A DNA stretch of 64,000 nt from Cellvibrio sp. PSBB006 (GTDB lineage: Bacteria > Pseudomonadota > Gammaproteobacteria > Pseudomonadales > Cellvibrionaceae), in NCBI RefSeq assembly GCF_002162135.1, contig NZ_CP021382.1:2416001-2480000 (forward strand), in the 5' to 3' direction. Made by a program: the position numbers and the translations under genes. Positions 9,495-18,359 of this stretch are shown piece by piece. The notes beneath the pieces are model-generated. The model did not search any database, was not told where the DNA came from, and worked only from the letters and a program-made list of their open reading frames with translations. The number at the start of each line of letters is the position of its first letter. Within the stretch, counting starts at the first letter, position 1.

Positions 9495-10346
9495 CTACAG
9501 CTTCGGCTTAAACCGCCCGCGAAAATTCAGCCACGTATCCAAAAATGCCACGATTACCAGCAACTGCGCGATGATATCCAACAGGAACACCAGCACATAA
9601 AAACCAATCAACCATTGCGTACCCATGCGCTTGACCGCTACAAAGCGGTGGACAATTGCCACCCCCATGACCAACAGCGGCAGCACAAACAGCGTGGCCC
9701 AGGAGCGATAGTCCGGCGACTGTGTCAGGCAGTAAATGGCCGCAGCCATACAGACAACCGCCTGGATGGTGTTCAAGCGAAACTGCTGAAACTCCTCGGC
9801 AAATCCGCCAGGGTTATACAGCGCCGCTTGCCACCACCGTCCCACGATCACACCGAACAAACTGCCAACAGCCGTAATATAGGCGATCATGCCCACAACA
9901 AATGTCTGGCCAGGCATCTCCACTGTTGATGGCTCCACCTCACTGAACAGCTGTTTGACAAACTCAGCCAGGGAGGCGGTCAACTGGGCCAATAAATCCG
10001 GCACCAGAACCAGTTGCAGCAAAGCCGCCAGGGTGCTCAGAGCCACCAACCCTAAGAGGGTATGGGGCCAGGACACACTATTGCGCAGTATCAGGGCAGT
10101 GGCATAGGTCACCACCAAACCACTGATCGCCAGGATCGGCATCAATGGCTGCATCTGACCCATCGCCAGGGAAATCAGCATCGGCAGCAAACCCCATAAC
10201 AGGATTAGCAAACCGTTACCCATTCCTTTACGCAATGACACCAACGCAATGGCCGCCGGCGTCAGCACGGGTACCGCAGTGCCCAGAACGGCCACCACAG
10301 CAGCTTGCGTGCGGCCGCGCATGATGAACTCAGCCAGCGCACGCAT
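9495..10346 (-). CDS. DUF2232 polytopic membrane protein of the S6-L9 operon
   Basis: 283 residues with about eight transmembrane segments and almost no long soluble loops. A membrane protein of this kind is commonly found between rpsR and rplI in Pseudomonas-type gammaproteobacteria; it resembles YybS/DUF2232. Its biochemical role is not established. The start ATG at 10346 follows rpsR by 8 bp, so expression is tied to the ribosomal operon. Confidence 0.75.
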   Translation of the reverse strand: MRALAEFIMRGRTQAAVVAVLGTAVPVLTPAAIALVSLRKGMGNGLLILLWGLLPMLISLAMGQMQPLMPILAISGLVVTYATALILRNSVSWPHTLLGLVALSTLAALLQLVLVPDLLAQLTASLAEFVKQLFSEVEPSTVEMPGQTFVVGMIAYITAVGSLFGVIVGRWWQAALYNPGGFAEEFQQFRLNTIQAVVCMAAAIYCLTQSPDYRSWATLFVLPLLVMGVAIVHRFVAVKRMGTQWLIGFYVLVFLLDIIAQLLVIVAFLDTWLNFRGRFKPKL

Positions 10347-10354
10347 GGTAAAAC

Positions 10355-10582
10355 TTACTCGTGACTATCAGTGTACGGAATCAAGGCCAGGTAGCGTGCG
10401 CGCTTGATCGCGGACGACAATTGGCGTTGATATCTGGCTTTGGTACCAGTGATACGGCTTGGAACAATTTTGCCGGTTTCAGTGATATAGGCTTTCAAGG
10501 TTTCGATATCTTTGTAATCGATACGCTTGGTGCCTTCAGCGGTGAAACGGCAGAACTTACGACGACGGAAAAAACGTGCCAT
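10355..10582 (-). CDS. rpsR: 30S ribosomal protein S18
   Basis: 75 residues, starting [18 protein letters not shown] with the S18 signature [27 protein letters not shown]. It pairs with S6 on the 30S platform. It starts 3 bp after rpsF. Confidence 0.97.
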   Translation of the reverse strand: MARFFRRRKFCRFTAEGTKRIDYKDIETLKAYITETGKIVPSRITGTKARYQRQLSSAIKRARYLALIPYTDSHE

Positions 10583-10585
10583 CTG

Positions 10586-11032
10586 TTAAACCCCCTGCTC
10601 TTGTTCTTCAAGTTCATCGGAATCCATATCGTCATCATCTGACTCTTCGGAATCCGACTCTTCATCACGACGGTCAGCGCGAGGCGGACGAGCTTTACGC
10701 TCACGGCCTTCTTTCTCAGCTTTCATGATGAAAGATTCTTCGGTGATAGCTTCGTCTTCACGAATCACCAGATTACGCAGGATGGCATCGTTGTAACGGA
10801 AGTTGGTGGTCAACTCTTCCAGCGCTTCCTCAGTACATTCGACGTTCATCATAATGTAGTGAGCTTTGTGGATTTTGTTGATGGCATAAGCCAGTTGGCG
10901 ACGGCCCCAGTCTTCCAGACGGTGAACAGTACCGCCGCTGGATTTCACAGTAGAGGTATAACGCTCCACCATGCCTGGAACTTGCTCGCTCTGATCCGGA
11001 TGGACCATGAACACGATTTCGTAATGACGCAT
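10586..11032 (-). CDS. rpsF: 30S ribosomal protein S6
   Basis: 148 residues. The N-terminal [25 protein letters not shown] is characteristic, and the C-terminal 40 residues are a long Asp/Glu/Ser-rich tail ending in EQEQGV. In E. coli the S6 C-terminus receives extra glutamates; here the acidic tail is unusually long and already encoded. It is the first gene of the operon; its promoter lies in 11033-11170. Confidence 0.96.
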   Translation of the reverse strand: MRHYEIVFMVHPDQSEQVPGMVERYTSTVKSSGGTVHRLEDWGRRQLAYAINKIHKAHYIMMNVECTEEALEELTTNFRYNDAILRNLVIREDEAITEESFIMKAEKEGRERKARPPRADRRDEESDSEESDDDDMDSDELEEQEQGV

Positions 11033-11176
11033 TGTAGCTCCTTACGGGTTAAAGTCTCCCGCCAAACACGGTGAGACAAGGAGAGGCCCGAATAACCCCA
11101 GGCCAGATGAGGGCGCGCCATTCTAGAGAGTTTGCGAAAGTGATGCAAGGACAAAAAATAAGCAGGGGGAGGCAGC

Positions 11177-11209
11177 GTAGGTCGGATTAGCCACAAGGTG
11201 CAATCCGAC
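11177..11209. repeat. REP-like extragenic palindromic element, copy 1
   Basis: The arms GTCGGATTA and AATCCGAC flank a short loop. A close relative is at 18094-18129. Both lie between genes near gene ends, as REP/BIME elements do. Confidence 0.55.
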
Positions 11210-11218
11210 ATCTATTAT

Positions 11219-11246
11219 AAAAAAACGAGGCGCCGAAGCGCCCCGT
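11219..11246 (-). terminator. terminator of the chitinase gene
   Basis: On the minus strand, CGGGGCGCTTCGGCGCCTCG is followed by seven T residues, just past the chitinase stop. Confidence 0.9.
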
Positions 11247-11274
11247 TATCTACCTAAAAGCAGGGGTTTTCAGA

Positions 11275-12882
11275 CTAGGGCAGTGTCTCCAGGAAAGTCC
11301 CCACCGGAATCGAGAAGATACGACCATCATTCACATCCCAGTTGATCGACCAGGTCATCACGCCACGGAACTCGGGGTAGGCCCTGCTCGGAATCACCGT
11401 GTTGCAACTGGTCAGACGGGTTAAACAATCCACTGCACGGTTGATGTTGGCCGTTGTTGCCTGACCGGAACCTGCTGCGCGCGGGCCGGACGGTAAACCG
11501 AGTGCGACCTGGTCAGCACGCAATCCGTTAAAGTTACCCGCCGATCCATAAGCCAGGGGGAAGCCTTCAATTAGCATCAGGGCTGAGGCCACCATCATAT
11601 CCACCGAGCCTGCTGGATATGCCTGAGCTGCGTAAGGGGTAGCCAAACCGCCGTTGTTGTATAGCTGCACATGCAACAGATCCAGTTCATTGCGCAGCTG
11701 GTCAATCATCGGCAGATAAGCCCCCCAGATACTGGAATAAGCCACGTGACCGCCCTGCACATAGGGATGCTCGGGAGCCATGGATACATACAGATTGGGG
11801 AAACGACTGTGCAATTGTTTGATTGCCGACACCATGTTCTGAATCACCGGTGCGCCGTGCAGCACACCCGCGCCACTCTCCAGATCAATATCCACACCGT
11901 CGAAGCCGTACTCATTGATGATGGCCGCCGTGCTGTTGACGAAGTTAGCGAGGTTAGTGGCATTGTTCAGCGTGACCGTGCCTTTTTCACCGCCATAGGA
12001 TAAGACGACGATCTTGCCCTCTGCACGCTTGGCCGCGATATCGGCAATAAACTGGGCTTTATTCAGCGCCGGATCAAGATTGAACGCCACGTTACCGTTT
12101 CCGGCATCATCCACAAACGCCACGACAATTACATCCCAGATGTCGTCGACATCAGCGATTCGGATCACACCACTGCCGTTATTGAAGTTGTGCCAATAGC
12201 CAACCAACGCATGGCGCGGCAAGGGGCTGCTGTCGCCTGGGGCACGAACGCCACCGGGAATAGAGGAAGATGAAGAACTGGTGACACTGCTCACCGAACT
12301 GCTGGGGGTTGATGAGGAAGCCACACTACTGGAGCTGGGGGTCGCGCCGCAGCTGCGTACCAGATCCCAGGCATCATCCCAATGCATGCCGGTGCCCGGC
12401 GCATATGCCCAGCCCGCTGTCGAGGAACACCAGCCAGGCACCATGCAACGATATTCGCTGCCCGCGTTTTGCACCAATTGATTGGCGGAATAACTGGTGC
12501 CAGCCGCATACTGCGGCGACGCGCAATTGCCGCCCACGACGGAGGAGCTACTGCTGGCCACCGAGCTGGCACTGCTGGAAATGACGGATGAAGCACTGGA
12601 TGAAACGCTGCTGGATGATGCAGGAATGGAACTGGATGAAGTTGCGCCGTCACAATTACCTAATAAATCCCATTCCTGCCACTGGCCGGAATGGTTGGCC
12701 GGGTTTTGTCCCTGGGTCCACCAGTTGGCCTCATAGGCCTTGGCGAGATATTGAACCTGGGTGCCGCCGGTATACACACCGGCGCTGGACCAGACAGGTA
12801 GGTTGGAACAATTGACGGCAAAGCTATTGACCGAGAACACACTCGCACAAACGGCGAGCCATAGCACGATTGGATTTTTCAT
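11275..12882 (-). CDS. secreted GH18 chitinase with two chitin-binding modules and poly-Ser linkers
   Basis: 535 residues. Order: signal peptide (~1-22, ending SFA), CBM5/12-type module (~24-76, with AKAYEANWWTQGQNP and WQEWDLLGNC), Ser-rich linker, second carbohydrate-binding-like module (~117-180, Cys-rich, ending WDDAWDLVRSC), Ser-rich linker, and GH18 barrel (~215-535). The catalytic motif is DGVDIDLE; the last Glu is the acid/base. It hydrolyses chitin outside the cell, with export by Sec and probably the type II system. Poly-Ser linkers of this kind are typical of Cellvibrio and relatives. It is monocistronic with its own terminator. Confidence 0.95.
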   Translation of the reverse strand: MKNPIVLWLAVCASVFSVNSFAVNCSNLPVWSSAGVYTGGTQVQYLAKAYEANWWTQGQNPANHSGQWQEWDLLGNCDGATSSSSIPASSSSVSSSASSVISSSASSVASSSSSVVGGNCASPQYAAGTSYSANQLVQNAGSEYRCMVPGWCSSTAGWAYAPGTGMHWDDAWDLVRSCGATPSSSSVASSSTPSSSVSSVTSSSSSSIPGGVRAPGDSSPLPRHALVGYWHNFNNGSGVIRIADVDDIWDVIVVAFVDDAGNGNVAFNLDPALNKAQFIADIAAKRAEGKIVVLSYGGEKGTVTLNNATNLANFVNSTAAIINEYGFDGVDIDLESGAGVLHGAPVIQNMVSAIKQLHSRFPNLYVSMAPEHPYVQGGHVAYSSIWGAYLPMIDQLRNELDLLHVQLYNNGGLATPYAAQAYPAGSVDMMVASALMLIEGFPLAYGSAGNFNGLRADQVALGLPSGPRAAGSGQATTANINRAVDCLTRLTSCNTVIPSRAYPEFRGVMTWSINWDVNDGRIFSIPVGTFLETLP

Positions 12883-13270
12883 TATTTTTAACCCTCATGA
12901 TAAACAGGCGTATAAAACGCCCACGCAAAAAAGCACCAGCCCAATCAGCTCGGGCCGCGCCACCTTTGACGATCTATCATGCTCTCCTGATTTGGCAGTA
13001 TTTTTTGTGGTGCTCGGTTGACGTAACCGGCCCGCTCAACCCGCTGTGCCAATCAGCGAAGACAAAGGAATACCCGACGAGGCTGACCATTCCATCGTCC
13101 ACCCAAAGAAAAGATTTGTGGGAGCTATTCCTGCTTGCCTACGCGCACTTCATTCGGACACCGGAGAGACATGGCCGATAGCAGTGCTGCGAAATTGAGC
13201 TGTCTGTATAACATGTGAGCGAGAGTGTGGCAATTTCATCGGTAAAAATCGCGATGCATTTGGCAGACCA
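12883..13270. other. intergenic region upstream of the chitinase
   Basis: 388 bp between the chitinase start and the end of the nitrate transporter operon. It must hold the chitinase promoter. I see no convincing coding sequence, RNA gene or strong terminator in it. Confidence 0.5.
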
Positions 13271-14077
13271 TCAAGCAATTGCCGCCACATCCACCTTGCG
13301 TTGCTTTTCATAGAGAAAACTGAGGACTTGGTGGCGGTAGTGATTGTAAGTGGGGTCATCCGCCAGGGTAATGCGATTGCGCGGCCTTGGCAGGTTGATA
13401 TCCAGAATTTCACCGATGGTCGCGGAGGGCCCATTAGTCATCATGACGATACGGTCCGATAACAACACGGCCTCATCAACATCGTGGGTAATCATCAATA
13501 CAGTATTTTTTAATTCCGACTGAATCCGCATGACTTCATCCTGCAGGTGCGCGCGCGTTAACGCATCCAGCGCACCGAAGGGTTCATCCAGCAACAATAC
13601 TTTCGGCTCCATGGCCAATGCGCGCGCAATGCCCACGCGTTGCTTCATACCGCCGGAAATTTCCGCCGGCCGTTTATTCAATGCATGCCCCATGTTGACC
13701 ATCTCCAGATTTTTCACAATCCATTGATGACGTTCTGCCGCCGACTTGCTGTGCTTGAAAATTTTGTTCACCGCAATCGCCACATTTTCGTAAACCGTCA
13801 GCCAAGGCAAGAGTGAGTGATTCTGGAAAACCAGACTGCGATCCGGGCCAGGGTCATTGACTTCTTTACCATCGAGAATTACCACACCCGAGGTCGCGCG
13901 CAACAAGCCTGCCACAATATTAAGCACTGTGGATTTGCCGCAACCGGAGTGACCAATGATAGAAATGTACTCACCGCGCTCCACTTTTAAATTCACATTT
14001 TGCAACACATGGCTGGTGAGATCGCCGCGCGTAAAATCCATCGCCACCTGTTCGATTTGCAGATAACTGGCACCCAT
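13271..14077 (-). CDS. nrtD: nitrate ABC transporter ATPase
   Basis: About 268 residues. Walker A GHSGCGKST, Q-loop LVFQNHSLLPW, ABC signature EISGGMKQR and Walker B VLLLDEPFGALD are all present. NrtD-type ATPases power nitrate/nitrite or related anion uptake. The preferred start is ATG at 14077, with a TTG two codons earlier. It is the last gene of the operon nrtA-nrtB-nrtD. No NrtC-like fusion is present, and nitrate/nitrite reductase genes are not in the window. Confidence 0.88.
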   Translation of the reverse strand: MGASYLQIEQVAMDFTRGDLTSHVLQNVNLKVERGEYISIIGHSGCGKSTVLNIVAGLLRATSGVVILDGKEVNDPGPDRSLVFQNHSLLPWLTVYENVAIAVNKIFKHSKSAAERHQWIVKNLEMVNMGHALNKRPAEISGGMKQRVGIARALAMEPKVLLLDEPFGALDALTRAHLQDEVMRIQSELKNTVLMITHDVDEAVLLSDRIVMMTNGPSATIGEILDINLPRPRNRITLADDPTYNHYRHQVLSFLYEKQRKVDVAAIA

Positions 14078-14116
14078 GATCAAGTCCTCTACTGTGCTGT
14101 GTCTGGTGCGTGTTCG

Positions 14117-15004
14117 TTAGCTGGCCGATGTACCCCGCGTAACGCGGTTACCGATAAACGCCACCATACGATCCAGGATAAAACCGACGATACCGACATA
14201 AATCAATGCCAGGATGATGTCGCTGATCAGTGATGAGTTCCAGGCATCCCAGATAAAGAAACCAATGCCCACACCGCCGATCAACATCTCCGCCGCCACG
14301 ATAGCCAGCCAGGACAATCCGACACCGATCCGCAATCCGGAAAAGATATAAGGCGCGGCCGAGGGCAACATCACCTGGCGGAAATATTCAAAACCATTTA
14401 AGCGAATCACGCGTGCGACATTGCGATAATCTTCCGGAATATTGCGCACGCCCACGGAAGTGTTGATGATGATGGGCCAGATCGCCGTAATAAAAATAAC
14501 GAAGATTGCCGAGGGATGACTGTCCTGAAAACCAGCGAGAGATAAAGGCAACCATGCCAACGGCGGTACGGTACGCAACACCTGAAAAACCGGATCAAGT
14601 CCGCGCATCGCCCAGGTTGATTGCCCCACCAGCACACCGAGACTGACTCCGGCTATCACCGCCAATAAATAGCCGTAAGCGACCCGTTCCAGACTGGCGA
14701 GGATTTGCCAGGCCATTCCAACATCGTTACCGCCATTGTCGTAGAACGGGTGAACAATCAATTCCCAACTCTGCTCAACCATCGCCGATGCTGAAGGTAA
14801 GGACGCTTCCGGGCCGGAACAGGTTATCTCCCAGATCGCTACGAGGATTGTCATCACAATAAGCGGCGGCAAAAAGCGTGAAAGAAGAAAATCCTTCCAC
14901 TTCCCCGCCGTCTTCGACAAGGATTTTTTTAACGCTCCGGTATCGGTTTTATTGACTGCCAGCGGCATAGCCGACGCATTATCAATACTGGCTCTGGAAT
15001 TCAT
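14117..15004 (-). CDS. nrtB: nitrate ABC transporter permease
   Basis: 295 residues with about six transmembrane helices and the BPD_transp_1 loop region (GVRNIPEDYRNVARVIRLNGFEYFRQVMLPSAAPYIFSGLRIGVG). It forms the membrane channel with NrtA (binding protein) and NrtD (ATPase). The start ATG at 15004 has GGAGGTGATGT upstream. It lies 33 bp after nrtA. Confidence 0.9.
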   Translation of the reverse strand: MNSRASIDNASAMPLAVNKTDTGALKKSLSKTAGKWKDFLLSRFLPPLIVMTILVAIWEITCSGPEASLPSASAMVEQSWELIVHPFYDNGGNDVGMAWQILASLERVAYGYLLAVIAGVSLGVLVGQSTWAMRGLDPVFQVLRTVPPLAWLPLSLAGFQDSHPSAIFVIFITAIWPIIINTSVGVRNIPEDYRNVARVIRLNGFEYFRQVMLPSAAPYIFSGLRIGVGLSWLAIVAAEMLIGGVGIGFFIWDAWNSSLISDIILALIYVGIVGFILDRMVAFIGNRVTRGTSAS

Positions 15005-15037
15005 ACATCACCTCCGCTTGTCACTGGCAATTCAACT

Positions 15038-16366
15038 TCAGCTCATGTATTTGATTGCCAGACTATCCAGATACGCTTTTGGATTTTCCGGATCAAAGAC
15101 TTTGCCATCAAAGAATTTTTCAACCCCACGAGAGGTTGACGTGGGAATATCACTGGCCGGCACTTTTAATGTCGCCGCTGCATCGCGCCACATATCTTCG
15201 CGGTTCACTTTATCAATCAAGGCTTTGGTATCGGTGGAGGCGGGGAAATAACCCCAGCGCATATTTTCGGTCAGGAACCACAGGTCGTGGCTGCGGAAGG
15301 GATAGGACGCATGGTCTTTCCAGTAACGCATCTGGAACGGACTGTTCTCTACCACCTTGCCAGTACCATAATCAAATGTACCTTTCATGCGCTCGATGAT
15401 GTCTTTGTAGGGCGCGTTGATCCATTTACGGCCGGAGCAGATCTTCGCCATCTCTTCCTTGTTCTCGGCTTTTTCACACCACATCTGCGCTTCCATCACG
15501 GCCATCAACAGGGCTTTGGCTGAATTGGGATTTTTATCAACATAATCCGCGCGCATGGCGAAAGCTTTTTCGGGATGGTTGCTCCAAAGCTCACTGGTGG
15601 TATTAGCGGTGTAGCCAATTTTCTGGTTGATTAATTGCTCGTTCCAGGGCTCGCACACACAGAAGGTATCCATGCTGCCCACTTTCATATTGGCAACCAT
15701 TTGTGCTGGAGGAACAACAATCGTGGAAATATCTTTGGTGGGATCAATACCGCCTGCCGCCAACCAGTAACGAATCCATAAGTCGTGCGTACCGCCGGGA
15801 AACGTCATCGCGGCATTCACCGGTTTGCCGCTGGCTTTTTTCTTTTCCAGGGCGGCTTTAAACGGCGTGGCATCTGTACCCAGTTTTAAGTCGGCATATT
15901 CTTTACCGACCGAGATACATTGGCCACCCAGATTCAAGCGCGCGAGAATATACATGGGGGTAGGAAGATTGTTCGGCGTTACGACACCTGCTGAAATCAG
16001 GTAAGGCATGGGCGACAAAATATGCGCGCCATCAATACCGTTATTGTGCGAGCCGAGAACCAGGTTGTCGCGCGTGGTGCCCCAGGAAGATTGTTTGATG
16101 ACCTGCACATCGGTCATGCCATATTTTTTAAAGAAACCTTTTTCTTCGGCGACAAATAAGGGAGCGGCATCGGTGAGTGCAATAAAACCCAATTTTGCGG
16201 TGGTGGTTTCCAGGCTACCGCCTGCGGCCCAGGCAAGACTGCCGAGCCCTTTGGGTAAACCACTTAATACCGCTGCACCGCCAATCGCAGTCAGGCTGTG
16301 TTTTAAAAACTTACGACGCTTGGTTAAGTCATTGCCGCCGATCACTGTGGAAGATTTTTTTTCCAT
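15038..16366 (-). CDS. nrtA: nitrate ABC transporter substrate-binding protein
   Basis: 442 residues from the ATG at 16366, which has GGGGCAGG upstream; a TTG 21 bases earlier is less likely. The N-terminus KRRKFLKHSLTAIGGAAVLSG is a twin-arginine-like (KRRKF) export signal. The mature part is NrtA/NasF-like (KLGFIALTDAAPLFVAEEKGFFKKYG). It binds nitrate in the periplasm. It is the first gene of the operon, behind a regulated leader with a terminator and a sigma-54 type promoter. Confidence 0.9.
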   Translation of the reverse strand: MEKKSSTVIGGNDLTKRRKFLKHSLTAIGGAAVLSGLPKGLGSLAWAAGGSLETTTAKLGFIALTDAAPLFVAEEKGFFKKYGMTDVQVIKQSSWGTTRDNLVLGSHNNGIDGAHILSPMPYLISAGVVTPNNLPTPMYILARLNLGGQCISVGKEYADLKLGTDATPFKAALEKKKASGKPVNAAMTFPGGTHDLWIRYWLAAGGIDPTKDISTIVVPPAQMVANMKVGSMDTFCVCEPWNEQLINQKIGYTANTTSELWSNHPEKAFAMRADYVDKNPNSAKALLMAVMEAQMWCEKAENKEEMAKICSGRKWINAPYKDIIERMKGTFDYGTGKVVENSPFQMRYWKDHASYPFRSHDLWFLTENMRWGYFPASTDTKALIDKVNREDMWRDAAATLKVPASDIPTSTSRGVEKFFDGKVFDPENPKAYLDSLAIKYMS

Positions 16367-16403
16367 TACGCCTGCCCCTGATGCCAAATTTTAAGCGAAA
16401 AAA

Positions 16404-16459
16404 AACGGTGCCACACAAAGTTAATTACCGCGCAAGCAATTAACGTATGTGGCACCGTT
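16404..16459 (-). terminator. leader terminator (likely NasR antitermination target)
   Basis: On the minus strand, the arm AACGGTGCCACA (from 16459) pairs with TGTGGCACCGTT (ending 16404) and is followed by a run of T residues, only about 40 bases before the nrtA start. An inner stem GTTAATT/AATTAAC lies in the loop. A strong terminator placed before the first gene, beside a NIT-ANTAR antiterminator gene, fits the Klebsiella nasF leader model. Confidence 0.8.
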
Positions 16460-16567
16460 GCCCGTTGACTCTTAGATAAAACCAGCGCCAGGTCATCATC
16501 GACTTAGCTACTTTTGATTCGTTTAATTCTGCTGACTTTCAGAATTTCCGAATCCTTGACTTGAATA

Positions 16568-16586
16568 TTGCAGAATGCATACCAAG
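16568..16586 (-). promoter_or_regulatory. sigma-54 (-24/-12) promoter of nrtABD
   Basis: The minus strand reads TTGG-TATGCATTCT-GCAA: GG and GC are separated by exactly 10 bases, as required for sigma-54. The expected transcript would start near 16558 and run through the leader terminator into nrtA. Confidence 0.6.
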
Positions 16587-16661
16587 TTTTTAAAAACCAA
16601 AAAAATCATTTAAAAACAATTAGTTAAACATAAACATCGCGCTTATCTTCGCCCTTAAAGA

Positions 16662-16709
16662 TGCACCAGCAGTGCGCAAAAAACAGAAAATTTGCACAGG
16701 TTGCGCGCA
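16662..16709. promoter_or_regulatory. two NtrC-type binding sites
   Basis: TGCAC-N7-GCGCA occurs at 16662-16678 and again at 16693-16709. The NtrC consensus is TGCAC-N7-GTGCA, so each copy has a single mismatch. Their centres are 31 bp apart (three helical turns) and about 90-120 bp upstream of the -24 element, the normal enhancer position. Confidence 0.6.
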
Positions 16710-16716
16710 CAACAAA

Positions 16717-18015
16717 CTAGATGATGGGAATGTTAACTTGACGCTTTTCCTGTAGCAGATCCGCAACATTCAGAATTGCTTCAGCCACATCCGCCATACG
16801 GCGACTCTGGTCCATAGCCGATTGCCGCAACATCTTGTATGCCTGCTCTTCCGTTAGGCCGCGATGCATCATCAATATGCCTTTCGCACGCTCAATCTGT
16901 TTGCGCTCATGCAATGCCCGCTTCGCTGCCAACAATTCATCACTCACCGATTGCAGGCGTTGCGCCTGCGCCTGTACAAGATCAAAGAGCGAGTGACTGA
17001 GTTGAGGGCTCATGTCTTCCACGCTCAGTTTTTGCGAATGTGCAACGGCACCGAATCCCATCATGGATGAATCCAACAGTACCGCCATAGGAACTAACGG
17101 CGGCGTTTCGGCTTTATTAAAAGCAGCAAGAAAATCTTTGTGACTGTGCAAATCCGCGCGGGCCTCGACGATCTTGTACGCGGAAAGCTGCACCAACGCA
17201 TCGGCCAATTGATTCTCAATCAATTTCATTTCATCGATTCGCTGCGTTGCTAATTCAAACCAGAGCTCACCCAGTTCCGAGGGCACCGGTTGGACTTCAT
17301 TGGCTTTACGCCCAACCTGGCGCAGGGTTTTAAGCTCCGCACACAAGCGCGAATCCGTAAGTTGACGCCAGGCGATAAGCGCCTTGGCCGGCGCAAACTG
17401 GGTAAAGATATCGAAGCAACGCTCCTGGGCATCCAGCAGGTACACCATGCGCTGCTGTTCCTCCTGCGTGAAAAAACCCGCCGTGAAACCCATAGCGCCG
17501 GCTGCCCGCTCCTGCCCGGATAATTCCTTGCCTTGCATAAAGTTAAACATGGCAACCAACAGGCTGGTGACTTCAGGATCGGCGGCGGTATCGGCGGCTT
17601 CAAATACAATGGCGAGCAAACCGGCAATCAAGCGGCTAAAGGCCGTCGTTGCTTCGCGGGACGACAACTGGACAGCCCGAATCCGTTCACGCAAGCGCGG
17701 CAGTGTTTCAAAACCGTGCAACACGGATGCAATGCGGCTGAATAAACGGACGCTGCCAGCGTGTTGATCGAGACGGGAAAACTGGTTGCGCAACGTCTTT
17801 TCCGCACGGGAAGATTCGCTCACCTGATGCTGTAACACCTGGCTGAAACGCACCCCGGACGAACCAAGATAGACGTTGGATGCACCGCGTTCCCGCTGCA
17901 AACTGTGGATCAACTCACTCAACCCGGTAACCAACTCACAGGTAGTGCGCAGCTGCTCCAGGGCATCAATCTCGCAATGCTTGGCGGCCAACAGAAAGTC
18001 TTGTGCGGATTTCAT
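16717..18015 (-). CDS. nasR: nitrate-responsive NIT-ANTAR antiterminator
   Basis: 432 residues. The N-terminal ~290 residues are an all-helical NIT (nitrate/nitrite sensing) domain with LIHSLQRERGASNVYLG near residue 35, and the C-terminal ~65 residues are an ANTAR RNA-binding domain (KQIERAKGILMMHRGLTEEQAYKMLRQSA). In Klebsiella, NasR binds nitrate and prevents termination in the nasF leader. Here the gene lies directly upstream of nrtABD in the same direction, and the operon leader contains a strong terminator. The start ATG is at 18015. Confidence 0.93.
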   Translation of the reverse strand: MKSAQDFLLAAKHCEIDALEQLRTTCELVTGLSELIHSLQRERGASNVYLGSSGVRFSQVLQHQVSESSRAEKTLRNQFSRLDQHAGSVRLFSRIASVLHGFETLPRLRERIRAVQLSSREATTAFSRLIAGLLAIVFEAADTAADPEVTSLLVAMFNFMQGKELSGQERAAGAMGFTAGFFTQEEQQRMVYLLDAQERCFDIFTQFAPAKALIAWRQLTDSRLCAELKTLRQVGRKANEVQPVPSELGELWFELATQRIDEMKLIENQLADALVQLSAYKIVEARADLHSHKDFLAAFNKAETPPLVPMAVLLDSSMMGFGAVAHSQKLSVEDMSPQLSHSLFDLVQAQAQRLQSVSDELLAAKRALHERKQIERAKGILMMHRGLTEEQAYKMLRQSAMDQSRRMADVAEAILNVADLLQEKRQVNIPII

Positions 18016-18093
18016 GGCGTTTGCCTCGGATGTTAATGAAATGTGCGAGGCAAAACTTGTTCCAGATTGGTTTGATGAAGAGCACGACCAACC

Positions 18094-18129
18094 GTAGGCC
18101 GAATTAGCCGCACCGCGGCGTAATCCGAC
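18094..18129. repeat. REP-like extragenic palindromic element, copy 2
   Basis: GTAGGCCGAATTAGCC...TAATCCGAC resembles copy 1 at 11177-11209 in sequence, length and central variable loop. It lies upstream of nasR. Confidence 0.5.
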
Positions 18130-18177
18130 AGGTTGTTGGGATTGTGGATGGGAGCGATGTAAAAAAGAGGGGTGCGG

Positions 18178-18342
18178 TTATTTGAAGAGGCAGTGGCTTG
18201 CGTAATCCCTGGCTTCGTTCATGGTCCATTCGCCATTGGGTTTGGTCTTCATTTTTTTACACCATTCGGGGCTGCCGACTTCCGGCGCACAACCCGTAAC
18301 CAAACCGAGCAACAGACTCAAGGCGATAATCTTTTTACGCAT
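18178..18342 (-). CDS. DUF3012 small lipoprotein
   Basis: 54 residues from the ATG at 18342 (GGAAG upstream). It has a lipoprotein signal MRKKIIALSLLLGLVTGC with Cys18 as the lipid site, then GSPEWCKKMKTKPNGEWTMNEARDYASHC, which is the DUF3012 signature. Function unknown. It follows rlmB by 17 bp and may be co-transcribed. Confidence 0.8.
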   Translation of the reverse strand: MRKKIIALSLLLGLVTGCAPEVGSPEWCKKMKTKPNGEWTMNEARDYASHCLFK

Positions 18343-18359
18343 AGGCTTCCTTAATGATA

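Noticed and set aside
11033..11170. Possible S6/S18-binding leader RNA before rpsF
   Set aside because: A leader is expected from other bacteria, but I could not find the conserved box with confidence.
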